Shown: positions 52,367-62,304, numbered from the stretch's first letter. The stretch is 64,000 nt of DNA from JASHVB01 sp035523995 (GCA_035523995.1 DATKPQ010000073.1:1-64000); one strand, 5' to 3'. Made by a program: numbers and translations. The notes: generated by a model from the letters alone, not told the origin.

Positions 52367-53641
52367 GTGATCAACTCGTCCAGCGGCGCGCCCACTGGCG
52401 CGTGGAAGCCGTCGGGGCCAGCCGTCTCGCCATTGGCCGTGCCGCTGCCGGAGCTACCGCCGATGGCAGGCGTGCGGCTCGGGGCAACGGCGGCGGGTAT
52501 CCGCTACCAGGGTCGCACCGACTTGGTGATGATGGAGGTCGCGGCCGGCAGCACGGTGGCGGGTGTCTTCACCTCGAACAAGTGCCCTGGTGCCCCGGTC
52601 GACTGGTGCCGCGGCGCGCTGAAGGGGCGCAAGGCGCGGCTGGTGGTCGTGAATGCCGGCAATGCCAACGTGTTCACCGGCCGCGCCGGCCGCGAAACCT
52701 GCGAGGCCACCGCCGAGGCGGCCGCCGCCCTGGTCGGCTGCCCGCCGCGGCAGGTGTTCATCGCCTCCACCGGCGTGATCGGCGAGGTGCTGCCGCATGA
52801 GAAGCTGGTGGCCGCCTTGCCTGTCCTGCATGCAGGGCTGCGCCCGGATCGGTGGGAGGATGCCGCGCGCGGCATCATGACCACGGACACCTTCCCGAAG
52901 GCGTCCACCCGCACCGCGCTGATCGGCGGCGAGGCGGTGCGCATCACCGGCTTCGCCAAGGGCAGCGGCATGATCGCCCCCGATATGGCGACCATGCTGT
53001 GTTTCCTGTTCACCGACGCCAAGGTGCCCGCGCCTGTCTTGCAGAAGCTGCTGAAGGCCGGAGTGGATCGGTCGTTCAACTGCACCACGGTCGATTCGGA
53101 CACGTCCACATCCGACACGGTCCTATTGTTTGCCACCGGCGAGACGAGGCATCCGCGCGTCCCGGCCGAGGGCGGCCCGATGCTGCGCGACTTCACCCGC
53201 GCCCTGGAGGCCGTGTTGATGGACCTCGCGCTGATGGTGGTGCGGGACGGCGAGGGCGCGCAGAAGCTGGTGCGGATCGATGTCACGGGCGCAACGAACG
53301 CGCGCTCCGCCAAGCGGGTGGCGATGGCGGTGGCAAACTCGCCGCTGGTGAAGACGGCGATCGCCGGCGAGGACGCGAACTGGGGCCGGATCGTGATGGC
53401 GGTCGGCAAAGCGGGCGAGCCCGCGGATCGCGACCGGCTGTCGGTGGGGGTCGGTGGGGTATGGATGGCGCGCGACGGCGCGGTGGTGCCGGGCTACGAC
53501 GAGGCGCCCGTGGTGGCCCACATGAAAGGGCGGGAGCTGGAGATCGCGGTCGATCTGGCGCTCGGGCGTGGCCGCGCGACCGTGTGGACCTGCGACCTGA
53601 CGCACGGCTACATCGATATCAACGGATCCTACCGGAGCTGA
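52367..53641 (+). CDS. argJ: Glutamate N-acetyltransferase / amino-acid N-acetyltransferase ArgJ
   Basis: A 424-residue bifunctional enzyme of arginine synthesis that moves the acetyl group between ornithine and glutamate. It self-cleaves before the Thr nucleophile in GMIAPDMATML, after FAKGS. Other family segments: VFTSNKCPGAPVDW, VVVNAGNANVFTG, TTDTFPK and NCTTVDSDTSTSDT. The start is GTG at 52367, after GGGGGGAA; a GTG four codons earlier is possible. It is downstream of the PpiC gene, an arrangement seen elsewhere in Rhodospirillales-type genomes, probably as an operon. Confidence 0.95.
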   Translation: MINSSSGAPTGAWKPSGPAVSPLAVPLPELPPMAGVRLGATAAGIRYQGRTDLVMMEVAAGSTVAGVFTSNKCPGAPVDWCRGALKGRKARLVVVNAGNANVFTGRAGRETCEATAEAAAALVGCPPRQVFIASTGVIGEVLPHEKLVAALPVLHAGLRPDRWEDAARGIMTTDTFPKASTRTALIGGEAVRITGFAKGSGMIAPDMATMLCFLFTDAKVPAPVLQKLLKAGVDRSFNCTTVDSDTSTSDTVLLFATGETRHPRVPAEGGPMLRDFTRALEAVLMDLALMVVRDGEGAQKLVRIDVTGATNARSAKRVAMAVANSPLVKTAIAGEDANWGRIVMAVGKAGEPADRDRLSVGVGGVWMARDGAVVPGYDEAPVVAHMKGRELEIAVDLALGRGRATVWTCDLTHGYIDINGSYRS

Positions 53642-54132
53642 GGTATGGCTTACGGCGCGCGCCGGACGCGCGGTCAGCCGTTTTCGAAAGGTACTGGTCC
53701 GGCGCCGTGCGTTAGTCCGGCTCTCGCCGTTTGAAGCTATGGCGTGCGGCGTAACCGTGATTTCGCGGCAACAATGACGAGCGACGTTTGTACTAACGAT
53801 CCCATGGGCGCGCTGGATCGTTGCCCAACGGCCTGGACATTTGGTATCATGCCACGGCCTGCGACCGTGCGGATGCGGTATTCTATTCGCCGTAGAACAG
53901 TGGTGGAAGTGGAACAGTGGTCGAACAGGAGGCTTGCGCTGAGTCGAGGATTGGCGCACGGACCTGCCGACGATAACATTTCGTACAACAATTCAGGGAT
54001 TTGGGAGTGGCCCGGATCCTGTATTATGCAATTGCCATCGTGATGCGGGACGGGCGGTGTGGAAGCGGCGGAGCGTAGCTTGCGCATGTACTCCTGGATC
54101 GCGATCGTCACGGTGTCACTTCAGGAGGTTTA
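53642..54132. other. 491-bp region before the gmd operon
   Basis: AT-richer than its surroundings, no open frame I believe. It contains two copies of GAACAGTGGT spaced about 17 bp apart (53893-53920) and must hold the promoter of the nucleotide-sugar operon, whose first gene has GGAGG 9 bases upstream. Confidence 0.5.
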
Positions 54133-55116
54133 ATGCCCACCGCGCTTATCACGGGAATTACTGGCCAGGATGGGGCCTATCTGTCTCAATTTCTGCTTCA
54201 CCATGGCTACCGGGTGGTCGGGCTGTTGCGGCGTTCTGCCTCCTCGGACGTGATCGGGACTCGCCTGCGATGGCTGAATGTCCTGGATGACGTGGAATTG
54301 ATAGATGGCGACCTCATCGACCTGTCCAGCCTGATCCGCGTGATGGACAAGATCAGGCCGGATGAGGTGTACAACCTCGCGGCCCAGAGCTTTGTAGCGA
54401 CCTCCTGGCAGCAGCCGCTTCTCACTGGTAGCGTCACCGGGCTTGGGGCGGCAAACGTCCTGGAAGCTGTACGCATCGTGCAGCCCGGTGCACGGTTCTA
54501 TCAGGCCTCCTCCTCCGAAATGTTCGGCAAGGTCCAGGAGCCCCTCCAATCGGAACGCACCCCATTTTATCCGCGCAGCCCTTACGCCGCGGCGAAATTG
54601 TTTGCTCATTGGATGACGGTGAACTACCGCGAAAGCTTCGGCCTGCATGCCTCTTCTGGCATCCTGTTCAACCATGAGAGCCCGTTGCGCGGAATCGAGT
54701 TTGTTTCGCGCAAAATCACCGACGGGGTTGCCCGGATCAAGCTGGGCCTTGCCAAGGAACTCGCGCTTGGCAACCTGGAGGCCAAACGCGATTGGGGTCA
54801 TGCGCGAGATTATGTACGCGCGATGTGGCTTATGTTGCAGCAGGATGCCCCCGACGATTTTGTGGTGGCGACCGGCCAGACCCATTCGGTACGCACCTTC
54901 GCCCAGATGGCCTTCGCCTATGTCGGCCTGAATTTCGAGGACTGGGTCGTCGTTTCCGATGACCTGAAGCGTCCGGCGGAGGTTCAATTCTTGCTCGGCG
55001 ACCCATCGAAGGCACGCCAGCAGCTGGGTTGGGAACCCACAGTGACGCTCGAAGGCATGATCGGTGAGATGGTCGAGGCCGACCTCGCCCGGTATCGCGT
55101 CACGCTTCTGAAATGA
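54133..55116 (+). CDS. gmd: GDP-mannose 4,6-dehydratase
   Basis: A 327-residue NAD(P)-dependent SDR-extended enzyme that converts GDP-D-mannose to GDP-4-keto-6-deoxy-D-mannose. The cofactor loop GITGQDGAYLSQFLL is characteristic of Gmd. The active site shows SSSEMFGKVQE (Ser/Thr and Glu) and Tyr151-x3-Lys155 in SPYAAAKLFAHW. FNHESPLRG is also typical. It is slightly short (family 340-370). A strong GGAGG precedes the ATG. The next gene begins inside its stop codon (ATGA). Confidence 0.95.
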   Translation: MPTALITGITGQDGAYLSQFLLHHGYRVVGLLRRSASSDVIGTRLRWLNVLDDVELIDGDLIDLSSLIRVMDKIRPDEVYNLAAQSFVATSWQQPLLTGSVTGLGAANVLEAVRIVQPGARFYQASSSEMFGKVQEPLQSERTPFYPRSPYAAAKLFAHWMTVNYRESFGLHASSGILFNHESPLRGIEFVSRKITDGVARIKLGLAKELALGNLEAKRDWGHARDYVRAMWLMLQQDAPDDFVVATGQTHSVRTFAQMAFAYVGLNFEDWVVVSDDLKRPAEVQFLLGDPSKARQQLGWEPTVTLEGMIGEMVEADLARYRVTLLK

Positions 55117-56054
55117 CCGAGACGCTGCGCCGGATTCTCGTTACGGGCGCGTCGGGCTTTGTCGGCGGCCATTTGTTGCCGCGCCTTGCGGCCGCCTATC
55201 CGGGTGCGGAGGTGCTGACCCCTGAGTTCGACGTCCGCGACCGGGCGGCCGTCCTGGCTGCCATCGGAGAATCGCAGGCCGATGTGTGCGTGCATCTGGC
55301 GGGCCAGGCCGCCGTTGCCGCCGCCCAGCAGGATAGCGACAGCGCCTGGCAGGTGAACCTGCATGGCACGCTTCATGTCGCCCAGGCGATTCTGCAATGC
55401 CTGCCGCAATGCCGGCTGGTCCACATCTCCAGCGCGGACGCGTATGGCAGCTCATTTCGTGATGGTGCGCAGTTGTCGGAGGATGCGCCGCTGGCGCCGA
55501 TGAACACCTACGGCGCCACCAAGGCGGCTGCCGACCTCGCGCTGGGCAGCATGGTGGGGCAGGGACTGCGGGTCATCCGGCTGCGGCCGGTCAACCACAC
55601 CGGGCCAGGCCAGACGCCGAGCTTCGTCGTACCGGCCTTCGCCCGCCAGGTCGCACGCATCGCTGCCGGCCTGCAGGAGCCGCGACTGGAGGTTGGCAAT
55701 ATCGAAACCTTACGGGACTTCCTGGATGTGCGTGACGTTTGCGCAGCCTATTGCGCCTGCGCCGGTAGCGGTGACTCGTTGAAGCCAGGCACGATCCTGA
55801 ACATTGCGTCCGGCCAACCACGCCGCATTCGCGATATACTCACCGCCCTGTTGCAGCTCGCCGGAATAACCGCCGATATCCAGATTGACCAATCCCGGGT
55901 GCGGGCGGACGATCTTCCGGTGACCGCTGTCGATGCTTCCCGCGCGCATGATTTGCTGCAATGGGAGCCGGCAATCGCTTGGGAGCAGACCTTGCAGGAC
56001 GTGCTGAATGACTGGCGCACCCGGATCTTTTCGGAACAGCAGGGCCAGTCGTGA
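55113..56054 (+). CDS. rmd: NAD-dependent sugar epimerase/reductase, likely GDP-4-keto-6-deoxy-D-mannose reductase (Rmd)
   Basis: A 313-residue extended SDR. The cofactor loop is VTGASGFVGGHLLPRL; the active site SSADAYG and Tyr-x3-Lys in TYGATKAAADLAL. RPVNHTGPGQTPSFVVPAFA is the pattern of Rmd/RfbD-type proteins that make GDP-D-rhamnose. Direct coupling to gmd supports Rmd over other epimerases. GDP-D-rhamnose would be used by the two glycosyltransferases downstream. The GTG start of the next gene overlaps its stop codon by 4 bases. Confidence 0.82.
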   Translation: MTETLRRILVTGASGFVGGHLLPRLAAAYPGAEVLTPEFDVRDRAAVLAAIGESQADVCVHLAGQAAVAAAQQDSDSAWQVNLHGTLHVAQAILQCLPQCRLVHISSADAYGSSFRDGAQLSEDAPLAPMNTYGATKAAADLALGSMVGQGLRVIRLRPVNHTGPGQTPSFVVPAFARQVARIAAGLQEPRLEVGNIETLRDFLDVRDVCAAYCACAGSGDSLKPGTILNIASGQPRRIRDILTALLQLAGITADIQIDQSRVRADDLPVTAVDASRAHDLLQWEPAIAWEQTLQDVLNDWRTRIFSEQQGQS

Positions 56055-57610
56055 CCGTGCGGCTCTGGATCGATGTCGAGGATCTGTTCGAATATGCACA
56101 GCGGAATCCGCGACCCAGCGGAATCCAAAGGATGTCATTCGAGATATGCCGTGCCTTGTACGAACGGTACGGACACACTGGGCTAATCCAATTTGTACGT
56201 CACCATGGCATGCGCAGCGATTTTGGCATTGTAACATGGGAAGAGGTGGCGGCGCTGTTCTGCGACATGACTTCGGGAGTGCGGCAACAGTCCGTGCTGT
56301 CGCAGCAACCCACGCCACGAGGCCGTGCCGCGCCGTTCGTCAAGAAATTCGTGCTGGTGCTGCCGTCCGATCTGCGGGTCCCAGTGCAGGATGCGCTTGC
56401 GCTTCAACTCAAGGCATTTCGTGCCTGGCAGACCGCCGGTCGGTCGTTCATGGCAGCTTTGCGACGCACGGCAATGGCCGCCGCCCGGCGAATACGGAGC
56501 AATGTGGTCCGGTTAGCAAGCCACCAGAGGACGCAGCTCTCGCGTGTCCGTGTGGTCGATCAGTTCGCTAAGATGGCGGGTCCAAGCGACATCTTGCTCG
56601 CGCTCGGCGCGTCATGGACTCATCCCGACTACCCTGGATTGCTAAAATTGCAACGGTCCCGGCACGGCCTCCACGTGGCAGCGCTGATCTACGATCTTAT
56701 TCCATTGCGCTGCCCCGAATGGTTCGATCCGCACTATAGAGAGAGCGTGGCGCACTGGTTCAGGAATATCGTGCCCGAATGCCGGTATCTGTTGGCGATT
56801 TCGCAGGCCGTTGCGCGCGACATAGAGTTGTATGCGGGGCGGGAAAATATCGTTCTGCCACCACGTGTCGTGCCTATCCCGGTCGGCACTGGCTTTGATC
56901 CCTTGCCTTCGGTTCTTCCAAAAAATGGTGACGGCCTTCCCGAACCTGGCACGTACGTGCTGTTCGTTTCGACTATAGAGATACGTAAAAACCATGCGCT
57001 GCTGTTCCGGGTCTGGTGCCGGTTGCTGGATGAGATGCCGTGGGACCAGGTTCCCACTCTTGTGTTTGCTGGCCGCGTGGGGACGTTGGTTGGCGATCTG
57101 ATGCAGCAGGTTGCCAACACGAACTATCTTGGCGGAAAATTGATAATACTTGACAATATTGACGATGCGGAATTGGCTTCCTTGTATCAGGGATGCATGT
57201 TTACGGTGTTCCCGTCCCTCTATGAGGGCTGGGGCCTGCCGGTGACGGAGAGTCTTGCCTTTGGCAAGCCGTGCCTGATCGCCAATCGCACGTCGTTGCC
57301 CGAAGCGGGAGGAAGCCTGGCGCGCAGGTTCAATCCCGACAACCTGGACGACGCTTACCAGGCCATCCGCCGCGTCATCGAAAATCCGGCCGAATTGGAA
57401 GAATGGGCCGCCAAAATCCGCGACAGTTTCAAGCCTGTTCCGTGGTCAGCGACAGCCGAGGCCCTGCTGGAAGCGCTTGACCTGCGTCGGATGCTCGCGA
57501 CGGAAACGGCGCAGCGCTGCCCCGGACTGGAACCAGCTGGCGAGGCGTTCTCCGCGCCGCGGCACCACGAGACGGTTGCCATCGCCGATCGTGCACTGGG
57601 CGCGGACTAG
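56051..57610 (+). CDS. Glycosyltransferase (GT4, 'SGIQR' branch)
   Basis: A 519-residue GT-B enzyme starting with GTG. The N-terminus VRLWIDVEDLFEYAQRNPRP, then SGIQRMSFEICRAL is shared in pattern with the internal segment of the next gene. The donor domain has YVLFVSTIEIRKNHALLFRV, FAGRVGTLVGDL and VFPSLYEGWGLPVTESLAFG, the E-x7-E type signature. It is longer than usual; residues ~95-170 form a basic, helix-rich insert. It is the third gene of the gmd operon and probably transfers the deoxyhexose. Confidence 0.88.
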   Translation: MTVRLWIDVEDLFEYAQRNPRPSGIQRMSFEICRALYERYGHTGLIQFVRHHGMRSDFGIVTWEEVAALFCDMTSGVRQQSVLSQQPTPRGRAAPFVKKFVLVLPSDLRVPVQDALALQLKAFRAWQTAGRSFMAALRRTAMAAARRIRSNVVRLASHQRTQLSRVRVVDQFAKMAGPSDILLALGASWTHPDYPGLLKLQRSRHGLHVAALIYDLIPLRCPEWFDPHYRESVAHWFRNIVPECRYLLAISQAVARDIELYAGRENIVLPPRVVPIPVGTGFDPLPSVLPKNGDGLPEPGTYVLFVSTIEIRKNHALLFRVWCRLLDEMPWDQVPTLVFAGRVGTLVGDLMQQVANTNYLGGKLIILDNIDDAELASLYQGCMFTVFPSLYEGWGLPVTESLAFGKPCLIANRTSLPEAGGSLARRFNPDNLDDAYQAIRRVIENPAELEEWAAKIRDSFKPVPWSATAEALLEALDLRRMLATETAQRCPGLEPAGEAFSAPRHHETVAIADRALGAD

Positions 57611-57632
57611 CGGCATCGCGGGGCGCGGCGGC

Positions 57633-60092
57633 ATGGCCTTCATGTCCTATGCACCGAATTACGAAGATGTGATGCTGCATCGCGCCTTCAAGGATGTGAA
57701 GGCTGGCTTTTACATTGATGTGGTGGCTGGAAACCCATACACGGACTCGGTTACAAGAGCCTTCTACGATCGCGGTTGGCGCGGCATTAACATCGAGCCG
57801 CATCCGGACCGATTTGTGCATCTTTCTGCCGCACGCAGGCGGGATTTGAACATGCAGGTTGCGGTTGGTGCTGACGAGGGGCATGCCGCGTTGGTCGAAG
57901 GGGCCGACGGGTGCCTCGGAGGCCAGGGTGGCGCCTTCGATCCGCAGCATAGCGGCATCGATCATACATTTATCGAACGAACTGTTCCCCAGACGGCACT
58001 GAGGGAGATCTGTCGATTGCATGCGCCGCCGGAGGTGCATTTTCTCCGTATCGGCACGGGAGGCTGCGAAGGCAGCGTCCTTGCCGGCGCCGATTTCGAG
58101 GCATGCCGGCCGCATGTCGTCCTGGTGAACGCCACGGGCAAGTTGACTGCGGCCGAGAGTCCGGATTGGGAATCAATCTTGATCGGGGCGCGATATCAAT
58201 TCGTCTGGTTCGACGGTTCGAATCGTTACTACGTCGCCGAGGAACATCGGGAGACGCTCGGTCGCCATTTTCTTGCGCCGCCCAATGCGCGGGATCAGTT
58301 CCTGTGCGCCGGCGAGGTCGTTGCGTTGCGCGCAAGCGGCGTCGTGTCCAGCGACCCGGCGGTGCAAATGGCGGAAAGCGAAGCCCGGGTGGTGCGCGCC
58401 GAGCGCCGGGCGGCCGCCGAAAGGGCAGCGCGCGTGAGCGCCGAAATGCGAGCCGGCCGGGCCGAACTGGCTGGCCTCGCCGCGTTGACCGAAATTGCTG
58501 CCCTGCGTGCCAGCAAGTCATGGCGCATGACAGCTCCCCTGCGCCGCTTGTCGTGGGCGTTGCAGCGCTCAGGGCGCGCGACTGAATCAGGGGGCTCCGG
58601 AGCCGCGACGGACCTGGCAGCGATCCGCCGGCGGACATTGTACGTCGAATGCACCCACACTTATTTCAGCGACGTGAATACGGGAATCCAGCGCGTGGTC
58701 CGCAACGTGCTGCGGTATGCACCGGAGATCGCTGATCGCTTTGGTTTTGACGTCGTCCCGATCATCGTCGATGGTGGCCGTTTCGTTACTGCCGATGTGA
58801 GCGTTGTCCTGGCTGACAAGCAGCGGCAATTGCTGGAACGCTTGCAACACGAGCCAACCGTTCCGGATGAGGAGCAGATGGCCCAGCCGATGGTGAGGCT
58901 GCGGCGCAGGCTGCTGCGGTTTGGCCGACCGGCGTGGCGGGCGTCCATCTGGGCGCTGGCGAGACTGCTGCCCTTTGAATCGGTCAAGCAATTTCTTTAC
59001 GCGCCGCCCAGCCGCTTCGGGTTGGCAGGATGCATCGTGTTCCCGTGGCGCTTCGCGCGATCCGGCTTCCGCTTGGAACGTCGGATCCAGTCGCAGATGA
59101 GCCCTGATCTGGATCAACAGTCGCTGTCGGCCGCCGACGCATTGCTGCTGCTCGATTCGTCCTGGCATTTGCCGGTTTGGCCAGCAGTCCAGCGCTTCAG
59201 GTCGCGTGGCGGAATGGTGATCGGCGTCGCTTACGATTTGATTCCGATCAGCCATCCCGATGCCTGTGTGCCGGAACTGGTGGCCTGCTTTGACCAATGG
59301 CTCAATCTGATTGCTTCCGAGGCAGACGCTTTCGTTACGATATCAAGGTCAACCGCCAAAGCGTTGAAGGAATTCCTGGCCCACGAGAACAGATGTGGGC
59401 GGCGTCTGCCGCCGGTTGCGCATTTCTATCTCGGTTCCGAGCTCGATTTCCATTCGGGTGAGCATGAGGTGCGGCCTGCCATCAAGGGCGTGTTCGACAC
59501 GAATGAGCATGTCTATCTGATGGTCGGTTCAATCGAGCCGAGAAAGAAACACGCCTTCGTCCTGGAGGCGTTCGACCGCTATTGGTCTGCCGGCGGAAAG
59601 GGCCGCCTTGTCATCATCGGGCGCCAGGGCTGGCGGACCGAGGACGTTCTTGAGCGGATCGCCAGTCATCCAGAGCATGAAAAGCGATTGCATCTGGTCC
59701 GGGATGCCACCGATTCCGAACTGGATCATGCGTACCGGAATGCGTCGGCGCTGATCATCGCATCGGAGATCGAGGGCTTCGGCCTGCCGGTTGTCGAAGC
59801 GTTTCAGCGCGGCCTGCCTGTGCTGTGCAGCGATATTCCGGTATTCCGCGAGATCGCCGAAGGCCGCGCGACATTTTTCAGCCTCGAAGACCCGGACTGT
59901 CTGGTTTATGCGATCCGTGAATTCACGCTGGCACATGACGCGACCAAGCGCCAGGAGCGAAATCCCGTGGCCTGGCTCTCCTGGCGGGAAAGCACAGAGC
60001 AATTGTTTGCTGCCATGGCGCCGTTCCTGGGCTGCGTGCCCGAGATGGAAGACGAGGCCGAACGCGTGCCCGTACTGTCCGCGGCCGACTGA
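57633..60092 (+). CDS. Fusion of degenerate FkbM-like domain, coiled coil and GT4 glycosyltransferase
   Basis: An 819-residue protein in three parts. Residues 1-245 resemble FkbM methyltransferases (PNYEDVMLHRAFKDVKAGFY, VTRAFYDRGWRGINIEPHP), but the SAM-site DVGA is DVVA and the catalytic-region IDVEG is IGTGG, with Asn166 for Glu, so activity is doubtful. Residues 250-300 are an Ala/Arg/Glu coiled coil (AESEARVVRAERRAAAERAA). Residues ~330-800 are a GT-B transferase with NTGIQRVVRNVLRYA, VYLMVGSIEPRKKHAFVLEA and ASEIEGFGLPVVEAFQRGLP. The start is uncertain: 57633 or 57645 (MSYAPNYED). Confidence 0.85.
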   Translation: MAFMSYAPNYEDVMLHRAFKDVKAGFYIDVVAGNPYTDSVTRAFYDRGWRGINIEPHPDRFVHLSAARRRDLNMQVAVGADEGHAALVEGADGCLGGQGGAFDPQHSGIDHTFIERTVPQTALREICRLHAPPEVHFLRIGTGGCEGSVLAGADFEACRPHVVLVNATGKLTAAESPDWESILIGARYQFVWFDGSNRYYVAEEHRETLGRHFLAPPNARDQFLCAGEVVALRASGVVSSDPAVQMAESEARVVRAERRAAAERAARVSAEMRAGRAELAGLAALTEIAALRASKSWRMTAPLRRLSWALQRSGRATESGGSGAATDLAAIRRRTLYVECTHTYFSDVNTGIQRVVRNVLRYAPEIADRFGFDVVPIIVDGGRFVTADVSVVLADKQRQLLERLQHEPTVPDEEQMAQPMVRLRRRLLRFGRPAWRASIWALARLLPFESVKQFLYAPPSRFGLAGCIVFPWRFARSGFRLERRIQSQMSPDLDQQSLSAADALLLLDSSWHLPVWPAVQRFRSRGGMVIGVAYDLIPISHPDACVPELVACFDQWLNLIASEADAFVTISRSTAKALKEFLAHENRCGRRLPPVAHFYLGSELDFHSGEHEVRPAIKGVFDTNEHVYLMVGSIEPRKKHAFVLEAFDRYWSAGGKGRLVIIGRQGWRTEDVLERIASHPEHEKRLHLVRDATDSELDHAYRNASALIIASEIEGFGLPVVEAFQRGLPVLCSDIPVFREIAEGRATFFSLEDPDCLVYAIREFTLAHDATKRQERNPVAWLSWRESTEQLFAAMAPFLGCVPEMEDEAERVPVLSAAD

Positions 60093-60151
60093 CGCGGGCT
60101 GCCGACGGGTGTAGAGTCGCCCCGTACAGCAGAAGCACGCCAGGTGCAGCT

Positions 60152-61483
60152 ATGACCTTCCGCCAACTCCGCCTCGGCGCTTTCATGCGCCCCACCACGA
60201 TCCACACGGCCGCCTGGCGCTATCCTGGCGGCTACCCTGACGCCAACTTCAACCTCGACCATCTGAAACGCTTCATCCGCACCCTGGAGCGCGGCAAGTT
60301 CGACGCGTTCTTCATGGCCGACCACCTGGCCGTGCTGAACATGCCGATGAACGCATTGATGCGCTCCCACACCGTAACCTCTTTCGAGCCCTTCACCCTG
60401 CTCTCGGCGCTGGCGATGGTGACAGACCACATCGGCCTGATCGCCACCGGGTCCACGACATTCGACCTGCCGTATCACGTCGCCCGCCGTTTCGCCTCGC
60501 TCGACCACATCAGCAACGGCCGGGCCGGCTGGAACATCGTCACCACGTCGAACCCCGATGCGGCGCTGAACTTCGGCCTGGAAGAGCATATGGAGCATGC
60601 GGAACGTTATCGCCGCGCCCGCGAGTTCTACGACGTGGTGACCGGCCTGTGGGACAGTTGGGCGGAAGACGCGTTCATCCGCGACACTGCGGCTGGCATC
60701 TATTTCGATCCCGACCGCATGCACGTGCTGAACCACCAAGGCGAACACTATAAGGTGCGCGGCCCGCTGAACATCGCTCGACCGGTGCAAGGCTGGCCGG
60801 TGATCGTGCAAGCCGGCGCATCGGACGACGGCCGGCAGCTTGCCGCGGAAACCGCCGAGGCGATCTTCGCCGGCACCGGCAGCATCGACGGTGCTCGCGA
60901 ATTCTACGCCGACGTGAAAGGGCGCATGGCACGTCTCGGCCGCGACCCGGATCATCTGAAGATCCTGCCTGGTGCCTTCGTCGTGGTCGGCGACTCGCTG
61001 GCGGAAGCGCAGGAGAAGCGTGCGGTGCTTGATAGCCTGGTGCACTACGACAGCGCGATCGCCTCGCTGTCGATCGCACTCGGCACCGACGCCTCGCGCT
61101 TCGATCCCGATGGCCCGCTGCCGGATATCCCGGAAAGCAACGCCAGTAAGAGCGGCCGCGAACGCGCCATCAATCTGGCGCAGCGCGAAAATCTGACGGT
61201 ACGCCAGCTTGCCCAGCGGCTGGGCGGATATGGGGGGCCGGCAATCCTTGGCACGCCGGCAATGATCGCGGACCAGATGCAGGAATGGCTGGAAACCCAA
61301 GCCTGCGACGGGTTCAACATCATGTTCCCGTACCTGCCGGGGGGGCTGGACGATTTCGTCGATCGCGTGGTACCGGAACTGCAACGGCGCGGCTTGTTCC
61401 GCACGGAGTACGAAGGTGCCACTCTGCGCGAAAATTTGGGCCTGCCGAGGCCCGAGAACCGGTTCTTCCAGACCCAGCGGTAG
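60152..61483 (+). CDS. FMN-dependent monooxygenase, bacterial luciferase-like (NtaA/SnaA/DszA group)
   Basis: A 443-residue flavin monooxygenase. It begins with RLGAFMRPTTIHTAAWRYPG, a common start of the NtaA/DszA/SnaA group, and continues GKFDAFFMADHLAVLN, SSTTFDLPYHVARRFASLDH-like GSTTFDLPYHVARRFASLDH and GRAGWNIVTTSNPDAALNFG. These enzymes use FMNH2 from a separate reductase to oxygenate nitrilotriacetate, thiophenes, alkanesulfur compounds and others. No reductase gene is adjacent. The gene stands alone 60 bp after the gmd operon. Confidence 0.92.
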   Translation: MTFRQLRLGAFMRPTTIHTAAWRYPGGYPDANFNLDHLKRFIRTLERGKFDAFFMADHLAVLNMPMNALMRSHTVTSFEPFTLLSALAMVTDHIGLIATGSTTFDLPYHVARRFASLDHISNGRAGWNIVTTSNPDAALNFGLEEHMEHAERYRRAREFYDVVTGLWDSWAEDAFIRDTAAGIYFDPDRMHVLNHQGEHYKVRGPLNIARPVQGWPVIVQAGASDDGRQLAAETAEAIFAGTGSIDGAREFYADVKGRMARLGRDPDHLKILPGAFVVVGDSLAEAQEKRAVLDSLVHYDSAIASLSIALGTDASRFDPDGPLPDIPESNASKSGRERAINLAQRENLTVRQLAQRLGGYGGPAILGTPAMIADQMQEWLETQACDGFNIMFPYLPGGLDDFVDRVVPELQRRGLFRTEYEGATLRENLGLPRPENRFFQTQR

Positions 61484-61500
61484 AGAGGCGAGCCCGAAAC

Positions 61501-62304
61501 CTAACTGCCGACCTTCAGCGTAGATACCAGGCCACGCAGGCAACTCAGCACCGAAAGCGGTGTCAGTTTGCCGGTGCGAGGGTTCTCTTCGCTGGGGACA
61601 TTCTCGATGGTCATGGTGAAGCGAGCCGTTTCCGCTTCCACCTGGATCGTATGTGTGTTGCGGGTGACGCCAGGATCCGCCCAGATCTGCACACGCGTCC
61701 GCGCCGGACCGATTCCGGCCAATGCCAACGCTGCAGCGACGTTCACGTTGGCCGGGAAGCCGGCGGCGGCGTCGAACGCGTTGCCTTCGAAAACCATCAG
61801 GGGATCAGCCAATCCCGTTACGTCGATGTCATGGCGGATCAAGTACGGCGCGCCCGACAGGCCGGCCGGCGGCTTGCGCGTAACGATGGTGACGCTATCG
61901 ACCGGCCCCTCCGCGGCCGCGCGCACTGCGTCCAGGCCGAGCAATGCCCCCGTGGGCACCACGATACGGGCGCCGGTCGCTTTGGCGCGGCTCACCAGAT
62001 GCATGCGTGGCAGCAGCGCACCCACCGAGGCGGGCACAAACACCCGTCCTTCCTCAATCGCGGCATAAGCGATGCTCTCGAACATAGCGGCGGGGGCGGC
62101 TTCTACCACGATGTCCGCCTCGGCCAGCGCCTCGACCGGTACGATCCGGGGCTTGTGGCGAAAGCGCGCCAGGTTCGCATTGGCCTTGTCATGGTCGCGG
62201 GCAGCGACTGCGATCAGCGACAGGCCGTCCACGCCGCCATCCAGCGCGCGTGCCAGCGGCAGACCGATCGCTCCAAGGCCGGCGATCGCGACAGTCTGTG
62301 TCAT
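61501..62304 (-). CDS. Aspartate dehydrogenase-like protein (NadX family)
   Basis: A 267-residue oxidoreductase with N-terminal Rossmann loop VAIAGLGAIGLPLARAL. In the middle, VVEAAPAAMFESIAYAAIEE, then VPASVGALL and VVPTGALLGLDAV resemble the substrate-binding part of aspartate dehydrogenases (L-Asp to iminoaspartate, feeding NAD synthesis). FEGNAFDAAAGFPANVNVAA is also characteristic. Its ATG overlaps the stop of mobA by 4 bases. Some family members act on other amino acids, so the substrate is inferred. Confidence 0.85.
   Translation of the reverse strand: MTQTVAIAGLGAIGLPLARALDGGVDGLSLIAVAARDHDKANANLARFRHKPRIVPVEALAEADIVVEAAPAAMFESIAYAAIEEGRVFVPASVGALLPRMHLVSRAKATGARIVVPTGALLGLDAVRAAAEGPVDSVTIVTRKPPAGLSGAPYLIRHDIDVTGLADPLMVFEGNAFDAAAGFPANVNVAAALALAGIGPARTRVQIWADPGVTRNTHTIQVEAETARFTMTIENVPSEENPRTGKLTPLSVLSCLRGLVSTLKVGS

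Noticed and set aside
59906..61543. 545-codon minus-strand open frame
   Set aside because: Antisense to the flavin monooxygenase and the glycosyltransferase end; composition is that of a shadow frame.
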